This document shows positions 41,765 through 48,337 of a DNA stretch of 48,337 nucleotides, piece by piece. The stretch covers positions 1-48,337 of the forward strand of contig CAJTCH010000040.1 of NCBI GenBank assembly GCA_910574715.1, in the 5' to 3' direction. This stretch comes from Lachnospiraceae bacterium (GTDB taxonomy: Bacteria > Bacillota > Clostridia > Lachnospirales > Lachnospiraceae). A program made the translations under genes and the position numbers. The notes beneath the pieces are model-generated. The model was not told where the DNA came from and ran no database searches. It worked only from the letters and a program-made list of their open reading frames with translations. Positions within the stretch are counted from its first letter, which is position 1; every line of letters begins with the position of its first letter.

Positions 41765-42373
41765 ATGGCAAAGATTAAGATGTGCGGGCTTTTTCATCCC
41801 TGCGATATCAGGGCCGCCAATGAGATAAAGCCGGAATATATCGGATTCGTATTCTCGCCGGGAAGCAGGCGGTATGTGACCTATGGACAGGCGTCAGAAT
41901 TAAAAGCGCTGCTTGAGCCGGACATCCGGGCCGTGGGTGTATTCGTAGACGAGAATCCAAAAACCGTGGCGGATCTCCTGGATCAAGGCGTTATCGATAT
42001 TGTCCAACTGCATGGCAGAGAGGATGAAAGCTATATAAAGAAGTTGCGGACGCTTACGGATTGCCCGGTGATCCAGGCGTTTTGCGTAAAAAATGAATAT
42101 GACGCCGCGCAGGCGCAGCGAAGCACGGCAGATTATATCTTACTCGATTCCGGCGCGGGCACGGGGACGATATTTGACTGGAAGCTGATACAAGATATCC
42201 AAAGGCCGTATTTCCTTGCGGGAGGGCTTTCGCCTGACAACGTGGGAGAGGCGGTAAGGTATCTGTACCCCTATGCCGTGGACGTAAGCTCCGGCATTGA
42301 GACTGACGGGAGAAAAGATAAAATAAAAATGGCGGCGTTTGCGGCCGCTGTCAGAAAGGAAGAGAAGCTATGA
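41765..42373 (+). CDS. trpF: Phosphoribosylanthranilate isomerase
   Basis: 202 residues. Catalytic Cys in [12 protein letters not shown] near residue 7, [34 protein letters not shown], and the general-acid Asp in [24 protein letters not shown] binds phosphate. ATGs at 41747, 41750 and 41765 are in frame; the last gives the usual N terminus and has AAGG 7 nt upstream. The duplication ATGGCAAGGATTAAG / ATGGCAAAGATTAAG supplies the extra start. Overlaps trpB by 4 nt. Confidence 0.94.
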   Translation: MAKIKMCGLFHPCDIRAANEIKPEYIGFVFSPGSRRYVTYGQASELKALLEPDIRAVGVFVDENPKTVADLLDQGVIDIVQLHGREDESYIKKLRTLTDCPVIQAFCVKNEYDAAQAQRSTADYILLDSGAGTGTIFDWKLIQDIQRPYFLAGGLSPDNVGEAVRYLYPYAVDVSSGIETDGRKDKIKMAAFAAAVRKEEKL

Positions 42374-43560
42374 CAAATCCAAACGGACGCTTCGGCATCC
42401 ACGGCGGGCAGTATATTCCCGAAACACTGATGAACGCTGTGATTGAATTGGAAGAAGCGTATAATCACTATAAAAATGACGCCGGGTTCAACAGGGAGTT
42501 GATGGAATTATTCAACGAGTATGCAGGAAGGCCATCCCGGCTTTACTATGCCGGGAAGATGACAGAGGACTTAGTCGGTGCGAAGATTTATCTAAAGAGG
42601 GAGGACCTCAATCATACAGGCTCGCATAAGATCAACAATGTGTTGGGCCAGGCGCTGCTTGCCAAAAAGATGGGGAAGACCCGCCTGATTGCCGAGACGG
42701 GGGCGGGACAGCACGGTGTGGCAACAGCCACCGCCGCTGCCCTGATGGGGATGAAATGCGTGGTATTCATGGGGGAGGAAGATACGGTCCGTCAGGCGCT
42801 CAATGTGTACCGCATGCGGCTCCTTGGCGCCCGGGTCGTCCCGGTGAAGACCGGCACGGCAACCCTCAAGGACGCGGTATCCGAGGCCATGCGCGAGTGG
42901 ACATCCCGGATCAGCGATACCCATTACTGCCTCGGGTCGGTGATGGGACCGCATCCATTCCCGACGATCGTCCGCGATTTCCAGGCAGTGATCTCCAGGG
43001 AGATTAAGGAGCAGCTTAAGGAGAAAGAGGGGCGGCTGCCCGATGCCGTTCTTGCCTGTGTCGGGGGCGGCTCCAATGCCATGGGGAGTTTCTATCATTT
43101 CATTGAAGAGAAGGGCGTAAGGCTGATCGGCTGCGAAGCGGCGGGCAGAGGTATCGGGACATTTGAGACGGCGGCCACCATTGCCACCGGAAGGCTTGGG
43201 ATTTTCCATGGGATGAAGTCCTATTTCTGTCAGGATAAATACGGGCAGATCGCGCCGGTTTATTCTATCTCCGCAGGGCTTGATTATCCCGGCATCGGTC
43301 CGGAACACGCCCATCTGCACGATATTGGGAGGGCAGAGTATGTTCCCGTGACCGATGATGAAGCGGTAGAAGCCTTCGAGTATCTTTCAAGAACGGAAGG
43401 GATCATCCCCGCCATCGAATCAGCCCATGCCGTCGCCCACGCGATGAAGCTTGCGCCGGCGATGGGAAGAGACAAGATCCTGGTCATTACAATATCCGGC
43501 AGAGGCGACAAGGACTGTGTTGCGATCGCACGCTACAGAGGGGAGGATATCCATGAGTAA
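42370..43560 (+). CDS. trpB: Tryptophan synthase beta subunit
   Basis: 396 residues, PLP enzyme joining indole and serine. PLP lysine in [20 protein letters not shown], the catalytic Glu in [20 protein letters not shown], phosphate loop [15 protein letters not shown], and the C-terminal [11 protein letters not shown]-terminal [20 protein letters not shown] is typical TrpB1. Partner of TrpA next door, joined through the indole tunnel. AGGAAGAGAAGCT precedes the start, overlapping trpF. Confidence 0.97.
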   Translation: MTNPNGRFGIHGGQYIPETLMNAVIELEEAYNHYKNDAGFNRELMELFNEYAGRPSRLYYAGKMTEDLVGAKIYLKREDLNHTGSHKINNVLGQALLAKKMGKTRLIAETGAGQHGVATATAAALMGMKCVVFMGEEDTVRQALNVYRMRLLGARVVPVKTGTATLKDAVSEAMREWTSRISDTHYCLGSVMGPHPFPTIVRDFQAVISREIKEQLKEKEGRLPDAVLACVGGGSNAMGSFYHFIEEKGVRLIGCEAAGRGIGTFETAATIATGRLGIFHGMKSYFCQDKYGQIAPVYSISAGLDYPGIGPEHAHLHDIGRAEYVPVTDDEAVEAFEYLSRTEGIIPAIESAHAVAHAMKLAPAMGRDKILVITISGRGDKDCVAIARYRGEDIHE

Positions 43561-44329
43561 TATCAGAATAGCATTTGCAAACGGGAAAGCATTTATTCCA
43601 TTTATCACCTGCGGGGACCCGGATCTTGAAACCACTGCCGCCGTTGTCCGCACGGCCGCAGAAAACGGCGCGGATCTCATCGAGCTTGGGATTCCTTTTT
43701 CCGATCCCACCGCGGAGGGCCCGGTCATCCAGGGGGCCAATCTCCGGGCGCTTACTGCGGGCGTGACGACAGACAAGATCTTCGACCTGGTCCGTGGGCT
43801 CCGCCGGGATGTGAAAGTCCCGATGGTCTTTATGACGTATGCGAACGTGATCTTTTCTTACGGCGCGGAAGCATTCCTGTCCGCCTGTAAGGAGATCCGG
43901 ATTGACGGGCTGATCCTGCCGGACCTGCCCTTTGAAGAAAAAGAGGAGTTCCTGCCGCTTTGCCGTAAGTATGGCGTGGATTTGATCTCACTGATTGCGC
44001 CTACGTCCCAAAACCGTATCGCTATGATCGCGAAGAAGGCGGAAGGGTTTCTCTATATCGTGTCCAGCCTTGGCGTGACCGGAACAAGGAGCGAGATCAA
44101 GACCGACCTTGCCTCAATTATTAAAGTAGTACGGGAGAACACGGATGTGCCGTGCGCCATCGGCTTCGGCATCTCCACACCGGAGCAGGCGAAAAAAATG
44201 GCAGCTCTTTCCGACGGCGCTATCGTAGGGTCCGCAATCATCAAATTGCTGGAAAAGTATGGGGAAGAAGCGCCGGAGCATGTGGGCGGATATGTAAAGG
44301 CTATGAAAACTGCAATAAATAGTGTATAA
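43553..44329 (+). CDS. trpA: Tryptophan synthase alpha subunit
   Basis: 258 residues. Cleaves indole-3-glycerol phosphate. Catalytic Glu49 equivalent in [10 protein letters not shown]. The loop reads [12 protein letters not shown] where most enzymes have SDPLADGP, so the second catalytic Asp60 is replaced by Glu. Other motifs are intact: [47 protein letters not shown] and [25 protein letters not shown] precedes the start, which overlaps trpB by 8 nt. Last gene of the operon. Confidence 0.96.
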   Translation: MSNIRIAFANGKAFIPFITCGDPDLETTAAVVRTAAENGADLIELGIPFSDPTAEGPVIQGANLRALTAGVTTDKIFDLVRGLRRDVKVPMVFMTYANVIFSYGAEAFLSACKEIRIDGLILPDLPFEEKEEFLPLCRKYGVDLISLIAPTSQNRIAMIAKKAEGFLYIVSSLGVTGTRSEIKTDLASIIKVVRENTDVPCAIGFGISTPEQAKKMAALSDGAIVGSAIIKLLEKYGEEAPEHVGGYVKAMKTAINSV

Positions 44330-44365
44330 ATAGCAAGATAGCTTAGATATTATTTTTGGCATAAA

Positions 44366-44410
44366 AAGCCGGCAGACTGTGATTTTCACAAGTATGCCGG
44401 CTTGTATTTT
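44366..44410 (+). terminator. Terminator of the trp operon
   Basis: AAGCCGGCA (44366-44374) pairs with TGCCGGCTT (44395-44403), with further pairing ACTGTG/CACA inside, followed by GTATTTT. The segment CCGGCAGACTGTG also occurs after the class III aminotransferase at about 34550. Confidence 0.8.
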
Positions 44411-44483
44411 ATATATGCCTGCTTCTTTGTTTACGGAATTTTTTTCTTTCTAACATTTCGGGCATAAAGAGGATGGCGCGATG

Positions 44484-44723
44484 TCAGGATTTTTCTGGCG
44501 GGTAAAAAACCAATAGATCTTGTATACTGCAATCCAGTACGGTGCAGAGCTTGCATAAAACAAATACATCTAACCGGGTAATATTATTGGTACAGTAATT
44601 GTCAATTTGTTTCCAGTTCATTTCCGCTTTGTGCGATAATTTATTTTTCGTTAATCCTCTTTTTCTTAGCAATTCATTCAGCCGAATCTCTAAGCGTCCA
44701 TAATTTTCATCCACGTTTGCCAT
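44484..44723 (-). CDS. Small XRE-type HTH protein
   Basis: 79 residues, almost only a helix-turn-helix: IRLNELLRKRGLTKNKLSHK, then AEMNWKQIDNYCTNNITRLD and VLDCSIQDLLVFYP. This short Cro-like type is frequent in Lachnospiraceae, also as Orf of integrative elements. CAGGAGATGGC lies upstream on the minus strand. It reads away from the degenerate stretch beyond 44724 and its target is unknown. Confidence 0.8.
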   Translation of the reverse strand: MANVDENYGRLEIRLNELLRKRGLTKNKLSHKAEMNWKQIDNYCTNNITRLDVFVLCKLCTVLDCSIQDLLVFYPPEKS

Positions 44724-45633
44724 CTCCTGTTGATATATGTGGAAATTTTACTTGCATTTTTATTATATACTTATTATAGTATTCCTGTAATCTATAAGAA
44801 GTATTATAATACTTGTATAACAAACATATATTCTAAAAGGAGGACGAATTGTTGCAAAATGAACCTATGTTTGAGGCGGGATGCCGGCAGGCAATAAATA
44901 AATTGCAGAGTTAGTGAAAAAAATGATGATAATCCTTGACTTATAGACAACTTGAAATTAAGATAAAGCCAAAGTCCAACTTGAGAGGGTATGTCATGCC
45001 ACTGTAATTTCTGTAATTAATCATAGCTTCATTCAAGATAATATAGGGCAAGTGCAGCGGTATTTATGCACTGTCAGAGTTCTCTCTAGGGGAAGGCAGG
45101 ACTATTTCCAGGGTTTATCTGTAGGGATGATATGGCGCAATCCCGTTTATTGGAGGTACGGTTTAAAAATAAAATACCGTAAATACAATAAATAATCGAA
45201 GCAGCCGGAAGGGGATATAGTCCTACTGCCGGTTTTCATGCGCTATAGAAAGTGGATGTAAAGGAAAGGATCTGGTAGATTTTATCGTGTATTTTGGAGT
45301 AGCAGATTTCTGCTGGTTTTGGGCAATCATCCGGTGGATGAGAAGGAATTAAAAGATATAAATGAAGAAGTAACCAGGATGGTATCCAACATAGATTTGT
45401 ATGGTCAAGAATAATCATATGGATAAGTAGAAAAAGGATTATGTTTTATTGTCTACTATGCTGTTAAATCCCTGTTTTGCAGGCTTTTGAAGCTTAATTC
45501 GGATCATGCTGAAAGAAACTGTCAGAAAGAAAATATCAGAAAGAAAAAGTATGGCCGGCAGGATATGTTTGTTTGGATAAGCTGGGGTATCATTTGGAAC
45601 AAATCATCATAGTAGTGGAGATGGTGGTATATC
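44724..45633. other. Degenerate stretch without convincing genes
   Basis: About 0.9 kb. A TTG after AGGAGG opens a 20-residue frame at 44852-44914 (MQNEPMFEAGCRQAINKLQS), possibly a tiny gene. At about 45330-45412 a frame encodes VDEKELKDINEEVTRMVSNI and then stops, which looks like the end of a lost gene. A hairpin AGCCGG/CCGGTT lies near 45201-45235. Frequent stops in all frames suggest decay. Confidence 0.45.
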
Positions 45634-45759
45634 ATGAGTTTGACAGAAATATTTTATGAAGTATTGAATAAAGAGGATGGGGAGTCCCGAATAATAGAGG
45701 CTATGGAGGCTGCGAATAAGGCTTTTTCCCAAATATTAGTTCCTGATACAGAAGAGTAG
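45634..45759 (+). CDS. 41-residue ORF, uncertain
   Basis: MSLTEIFYEVLNKEDGESRI, then an acidic helix ending PDTEE. GTGGAGATGGTGG upstream is a fair ribosome site. No family is recognised. It overlaps the open frame of the truncated permease by 13 nt, and it may be the remnant of a longer protein. Confidence 0.35.
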   Translation: MSLTEIFYEVLNKEDGESRIIEAMEAANKAFSQILVPDTEE

Positions 45760-46721
45760 GATACAACGGGAATGAAAAGTTTTTAATCGGTGATGCCTAT
45801 TGGAACTTTGTTGCTCCGCGTGAGAAGCTCTTGAATACAATAGCCGCAAATTATGATGCGCCGGGTGAAAACACGGGTTTGAAAAAATTGCCGGATTTGG
45901 ATATGACAAACGGAGCAGGTTTTTATCAGACAAGGGAAGAAAAAATTGAAGCATTGTTAAATATGCCGTCCCGCAAATTATCTGATGCCCAAAAGACATA
46001 TTGGAGCAATATGAACAGTAAAGTAGATACACCCTTACAATATGGCTATTACGGAGGATGGGAAATCATTATTAGCAGCTTTGAACTTTTCATGTTTGCG
46101 TTGCTTTGTGTTTGTATTGTGATTGCCCCTGTTTTTTCCGGGGAGTACCAGACGGGGACGGATGCAGTTATTTTGGCGGGCAAATATGGAAAAACAAAGC
46201 TGATAACAGCAAAAAGCATATCCTCATTCCTTTTTGGTCTGATTGCGTTTACGCTTCATGTCTTAATTGCCTGTGGATTGCCGCTTGCAGCCTTTGGCAT
46301 GGATGGGTGGAATCTTCCCTTGCAGATTGCAGGGACGACAATACCTTATCCGTTTACATTTATGCAGGCTGTTCTTATCAATTTGGGAGTAATCTACCTG
46401 ATTTTGTTTGCAATGATCGGGCTGACACTGGTTCTCTCTGCAAATATGAAAAGTCCATATGTAGTATTGATTGTGCTTGTACCTGTACTTTTTATCCCCA
46501 TGTTCTTAACGCCCAATGGAACAACCGGATTATATAACTTAATATTGTTCTTACTGCCCTATCGTGCAACTATGCCCGAAATCAGTAAATATATTTCCTA
46601 TCAATTTGGCGGTTTCGTTATGGATGCACTTGCCGTAAGAGCAATCGTGTACACGATATTAACGGCGGTGTTCATACCGCTTTCCAGACTTGGTTTCAAA
46701 AAACATCAAGTTTCAGCGTAA
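45747..46721 (+). pseudogene. ABC-2 type permease lacking its N terminus
   Basis: The frame opens after a stop at 45744 and encodes GDAYWNFVAPREKLLNTIAA, a long outside loop, then five or six membrane segments (FELFMFALLCVCIVIAPVFS, FLFGLIAFTLHVLIACGLPL, LINLGVIYLILFAMIGLTLV, VLIVLVPVLFIPMFLT). Homologues begin with a cytosolic helix and a first membrane segment, both absent here. No ATG with a ribosome site is present; a TTG at 45831 could start a shortened protein. The ATPase partner is not in the window. Most likely a 5'-truncated gene. Confidence 0.6.
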
Positions 46722-46733
46722 AGGAGGTTAAGG

Positions 46734-47102
46734 ATGAAAAAGAAAAAACTGATGATTGCAGTTATGGCTATTTTAGTCATAGTTGTTGCTGTTTTGATGG
46801 TTGTTACCCAATCGCCAAAATGGTCAAAAAAATCTTTTGAAGCTGTCATTCAAGAAACCATTATACAGCCGGATGGAGAAATTCGTTTAATCGTTGAACG
46901 TACAACAGAAATCTATTCTAATCCCCTCAATTCTCTTCATATAAGCGAAGAAACAGAGTTAGTTGGGATGGACGGAAAAGAGATAGAAATTGAAGATTTA
47001 CAGCCGGGAAATACCGTTGAAGTTATTTTGAAAGATTCCTTTGTTGAAGAAACACCTTTTTACTATCCAACAGTTTATAAAATCAAGGTAATTAACAATT
47101 GA
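46734..47102 (+). CDS. Membrane-anchored extracytoplasmic protein
   Basis: 122 residues. A basic start MKKKKLM and hydrophobic segment IAVMAILVIVVAVLMVVTQS (residues 8-27) form an uncleaved anchor or signal. The outside part is a small beta domain (EIRLIVERTTEIYSNPLNSL, ETELVGMDGKEIEIEDLQPG) that resembles DUF3221-like or OB-fold lipoprotein companions, without a lipobox Cys. It starts 12 nt after the truncated permease with AAAGGAGGTTAAGG, so both belonged to one operon. Confidence 0.75.
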   Translation: MKKKKLMIAVMAILVIVVAVLMVVTQSPKWSKKSFEAVIQETIIQPDGEIRLIVERTTEIYSNPLNSLHISEETELVGMDGKEIEIEDLQPGNTVEVILKDSFVEETPFYYPTVYKIKVINN

Positions 47103-47195
47103 TATTTTGAAGAATGTTTGCCGCACGACATCATTGCCACATGGCGGTAAAAGAAAAAGCTGTTGCAGAGTAGAGTTGCTTGTGGATGCCTATGG

Positions 47196-47233
47196 AACGG
47201 TGGCTTTGTGAAAATCAAAGCTGCCGTTTTTTT
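47196..47233 (+). terminator. Intrinsic terminator
   Basis: AACGGTGGCTTTG pairs with CAAAGCTGCCGTT (one G-U pair), 7-nt loop, then TTTTTT. It ends the permease/anchored-protein transcript. Confidence 0.85.
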
Positions 47234-47376
47234 GAACTAATTTATAAATTTCTTTTTGATAAATTTAGTGAAAAACGAGTTGTTATAGGAGATAAATCAT
47301 GCGAAAAAGAAAACTTAAAATATTGATGCAAAGAATTAAAAGAAACAAAAGAATTATTGATAACTTTACACATCAA

Positions 47377-47423
47377 GGTGTATCGCAAGGAAGAATGAAA
47401 CTTACCTGCGGTACACCTTTTTT
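47377..47423 (+). terminator. Second terminator-like hairpin
   Basis: GGTGTATCGCAAGG (47377-47390) pairs with CCTGCGGTACACC (47405-47417) apart from one mismatch and one bulge, and is followed by six T. It lies inside a 77-codon frame (47299-47532) and argues against that frame being a gene. It may be a small attenuator. Confidence 0.7.
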
Positions 47424-47533
47424 AATGGTGCGAAATTTGTCTGATTTTGGGTTCTGTTGCGGTTTTGCTTTTGCAGATTTGTGGGAGAAATTTAACGGGG
47501 ATGTTTTGTTTTCGGAAGGAATTTGGAAATAAT

Positions 47534-47875
47534 TTACTGTTTCATGGTGGGTTGCCTTGCAAGCATGGCTTTCTGTGTATCCCATACCTGTTTCATCAGT
47601 TTTTTCACTTCCTCAACATCGGCTTTATATACGTTGCCCGTTGCGTTCATGCGCTTTGCTATCTGGTTCAGATTGCCGCTGATTTTTCCAAGCGTGTAGT
47701 TGTAATCCCGCAGGTCTGAATAGTCAATGTCATAGACAAAGCCGTACAAAATCAGCCGGCGGAGGAAAGTGGATTTGCTTTTCATGCCGGAGATTTTTAC
47801 TTTCTGCTCCAGTATGTATTGCTCCTTGTCACTCAGGTATATTTTCAGCTCATTTTTGCGTTCCCTGTTTGCCAT
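47534..47875 (-). CDS. MobC-type relaxosome protein
   Basis: 113 residues: ERKNELKIYLSDKEQYILEQ, then MKSKSTFLRRLILYGFVYDI and GKISGNLNQIAKRMNATGNV. This is the ribbon-helix-helix MobC family that melts oriT and helps a MobP-type relaxase. GAAAGGAGATAAAAA precedes the ATG on the minus strand. The relaxase gene expected directly downstream (below 47534) is absent, so the module is broken or has been replaced there. Two unrelated mobile systems, MobQ and MobV, lie elsewhere in the window. Confidence 0.88.
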   Translation of the reverse strand: MANRERKNELKIYLSDKEQYILEQKVKISGMKSKSTFLRRLILYGFVYDIDYSDLRDYNYTLGKISGNLNQIAKRMNATGNVYKADVEEVKKLMKQVWDTQKAMLARQPTMKQ

Positions 47876-48337
47876 TTTTTATCTCCTTTCTTCGGATGGA
47901 GTTTTGAGAAGATTTTACACAATATTCAATCCTGCCGTGGGGGATGTTCGTGCAAAAAATGAGTGAAAAAATCAGAAATCCCGGCAGGGCATTTCGTGGT
48001 TTCTGAACGCAGAGGGGGCTAGGGGGAAACTTCCCCCTGCAAGCAGATTTTTTCAAAATTCCCAGAAGTGGGGATTTGGGAAAATCGGAGCCTGTGAGGG
48101 AACACAGGCAGTGCTTGCTATTACTTCAAAGGGAAAGTTTTTGGTTTTAGCTGTCTGAAAGAAAAGGCAGGAATTTTTTTGAGGAACATACCCGTATACG
48201 GGAACTTCCTTTATCTACAATTAACATCACAAACAGCGGAGGTAGTGTCAAGTAATCTATGAAAAAATGAGCTGAAAAAAATAGGCTCAAATGAACCTTG
48301 AAAACTGCAGATATTGATTCCGAAAAGCTCTCCGAGG
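47876..48337. other. Element edge with oriT-like inverted repeats
   Basis: No gene is visible in 462 nt upstream of MobC. AGGGGGAA/TTCCCCCT (48021-48038, 2-nt gap) is a tight inverted repeat, and CCCGTATACGGG (48191-48202) is a perfect 12-bp palindrome. The position upstream of MobC is where the oriT of MobP-type elements usually lies. The element continues beyond the window. Confidence 0.45.

Noticed and set aside
45236..45418. 60-codon minus-strand frame
   Set aside because: No ribosome site and no similarity to a known protein. It lies in the degenerate stretch.
47299..47532. 77-codon frame with a fair ribosome site
   Set aside because: A strong terminator hairpin with T-run lies inside it, the product has no recognisable domain, and the frame looks like chance sequence between two terminators.

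Overview
The window looks like a chromosomal stretch of a gut Clostridia bacterium, most likely Lachnospiraceae. The basis is a complete trpEGDCFBA operon behind a T-box leader, a Crp/Fnr-type regulator, low-to-mid GC core genes with strong AGGAGG ribosome sites, and integrative elements carrying MobQ, MobV, MobC, TnpV and large serine recombinase genes typical of that group. The species cannot be fixed from the sequence alone.

Layout. 1-1612: edge of a mobile or phage-like segment (cut-off gene, XRE repressor, small orphan gene). 1797-3490: pyridoxamine/pyridoxal kinase, TIGR04076 protein, HD-domain protein. 3551-8188: a Crp/Fnr regulator divergent from an eight-gene cassette (DUF2249 protein, CxxC DUF1858 protein, unknown protein, hemerythrin, second DUF1858 protein, cupin, 4Fe-4S ferredoxin, L-lactate dehydrogenase). 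It resembles a nitric-oxide/oxygen stress and Fe-S repair programme, and a palindromic operator sits at about -41.5 of its predicted promoter.

8264-27115: a composite mobilizable element. Its left part has sigma-like regulators, DUF3847, a MobQ oriT and relaxase, a Nim-like flavin/PLP-fold cargo gene and TnpV. The middle is an AT-rich cargo: a two-component system, an ABC transporter with three permeases (lantibiotic/bacitracin self-protection type), a 55-aa membrane protein and a receiver-only protein. The right part has three sigma-like genes, a RepA-like ATPase, three 35-bp iteron-like repeats, a pMV158-like MobV oriT, a MobV relaxase, ParB, a YdbC/PC4 ssDNA-binding protein and a large serine recombinase. 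It ends in a primase gene and a VapE gene that is cut off inside a decayed Lrp gene.

27125-29640: a decaying chromosomal block (Lrp, two aminotransferases, an inverted FGGY-kinase fragment), with frameshifts and truncations. 29768-34544: unknown protein, nitrilase-fold hydrolase, second HD protein, XRE regulator, and a class III aminotransferase behind a short leader with two terminator-like hairpins. 34908-37178: a collapsed agr-like response regulator/kinase pair cut by a 5'-truncated transposase. 37394-44410: promoter, Trp T-box and trp operon. 44484-47102: small XRE gene, a degenerate stretch, a truncated ABC permease and an anchored protein. 47534-48337: MobC and a possible oriT of a further element that runs off the window.

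The signals most worth following are the twin relaxase/twin oriT composite with its 35-bp repeats, and the Crp/Fnr-controlled hemerythrin-ferredoxin-lactate dehydrogenase cassette.
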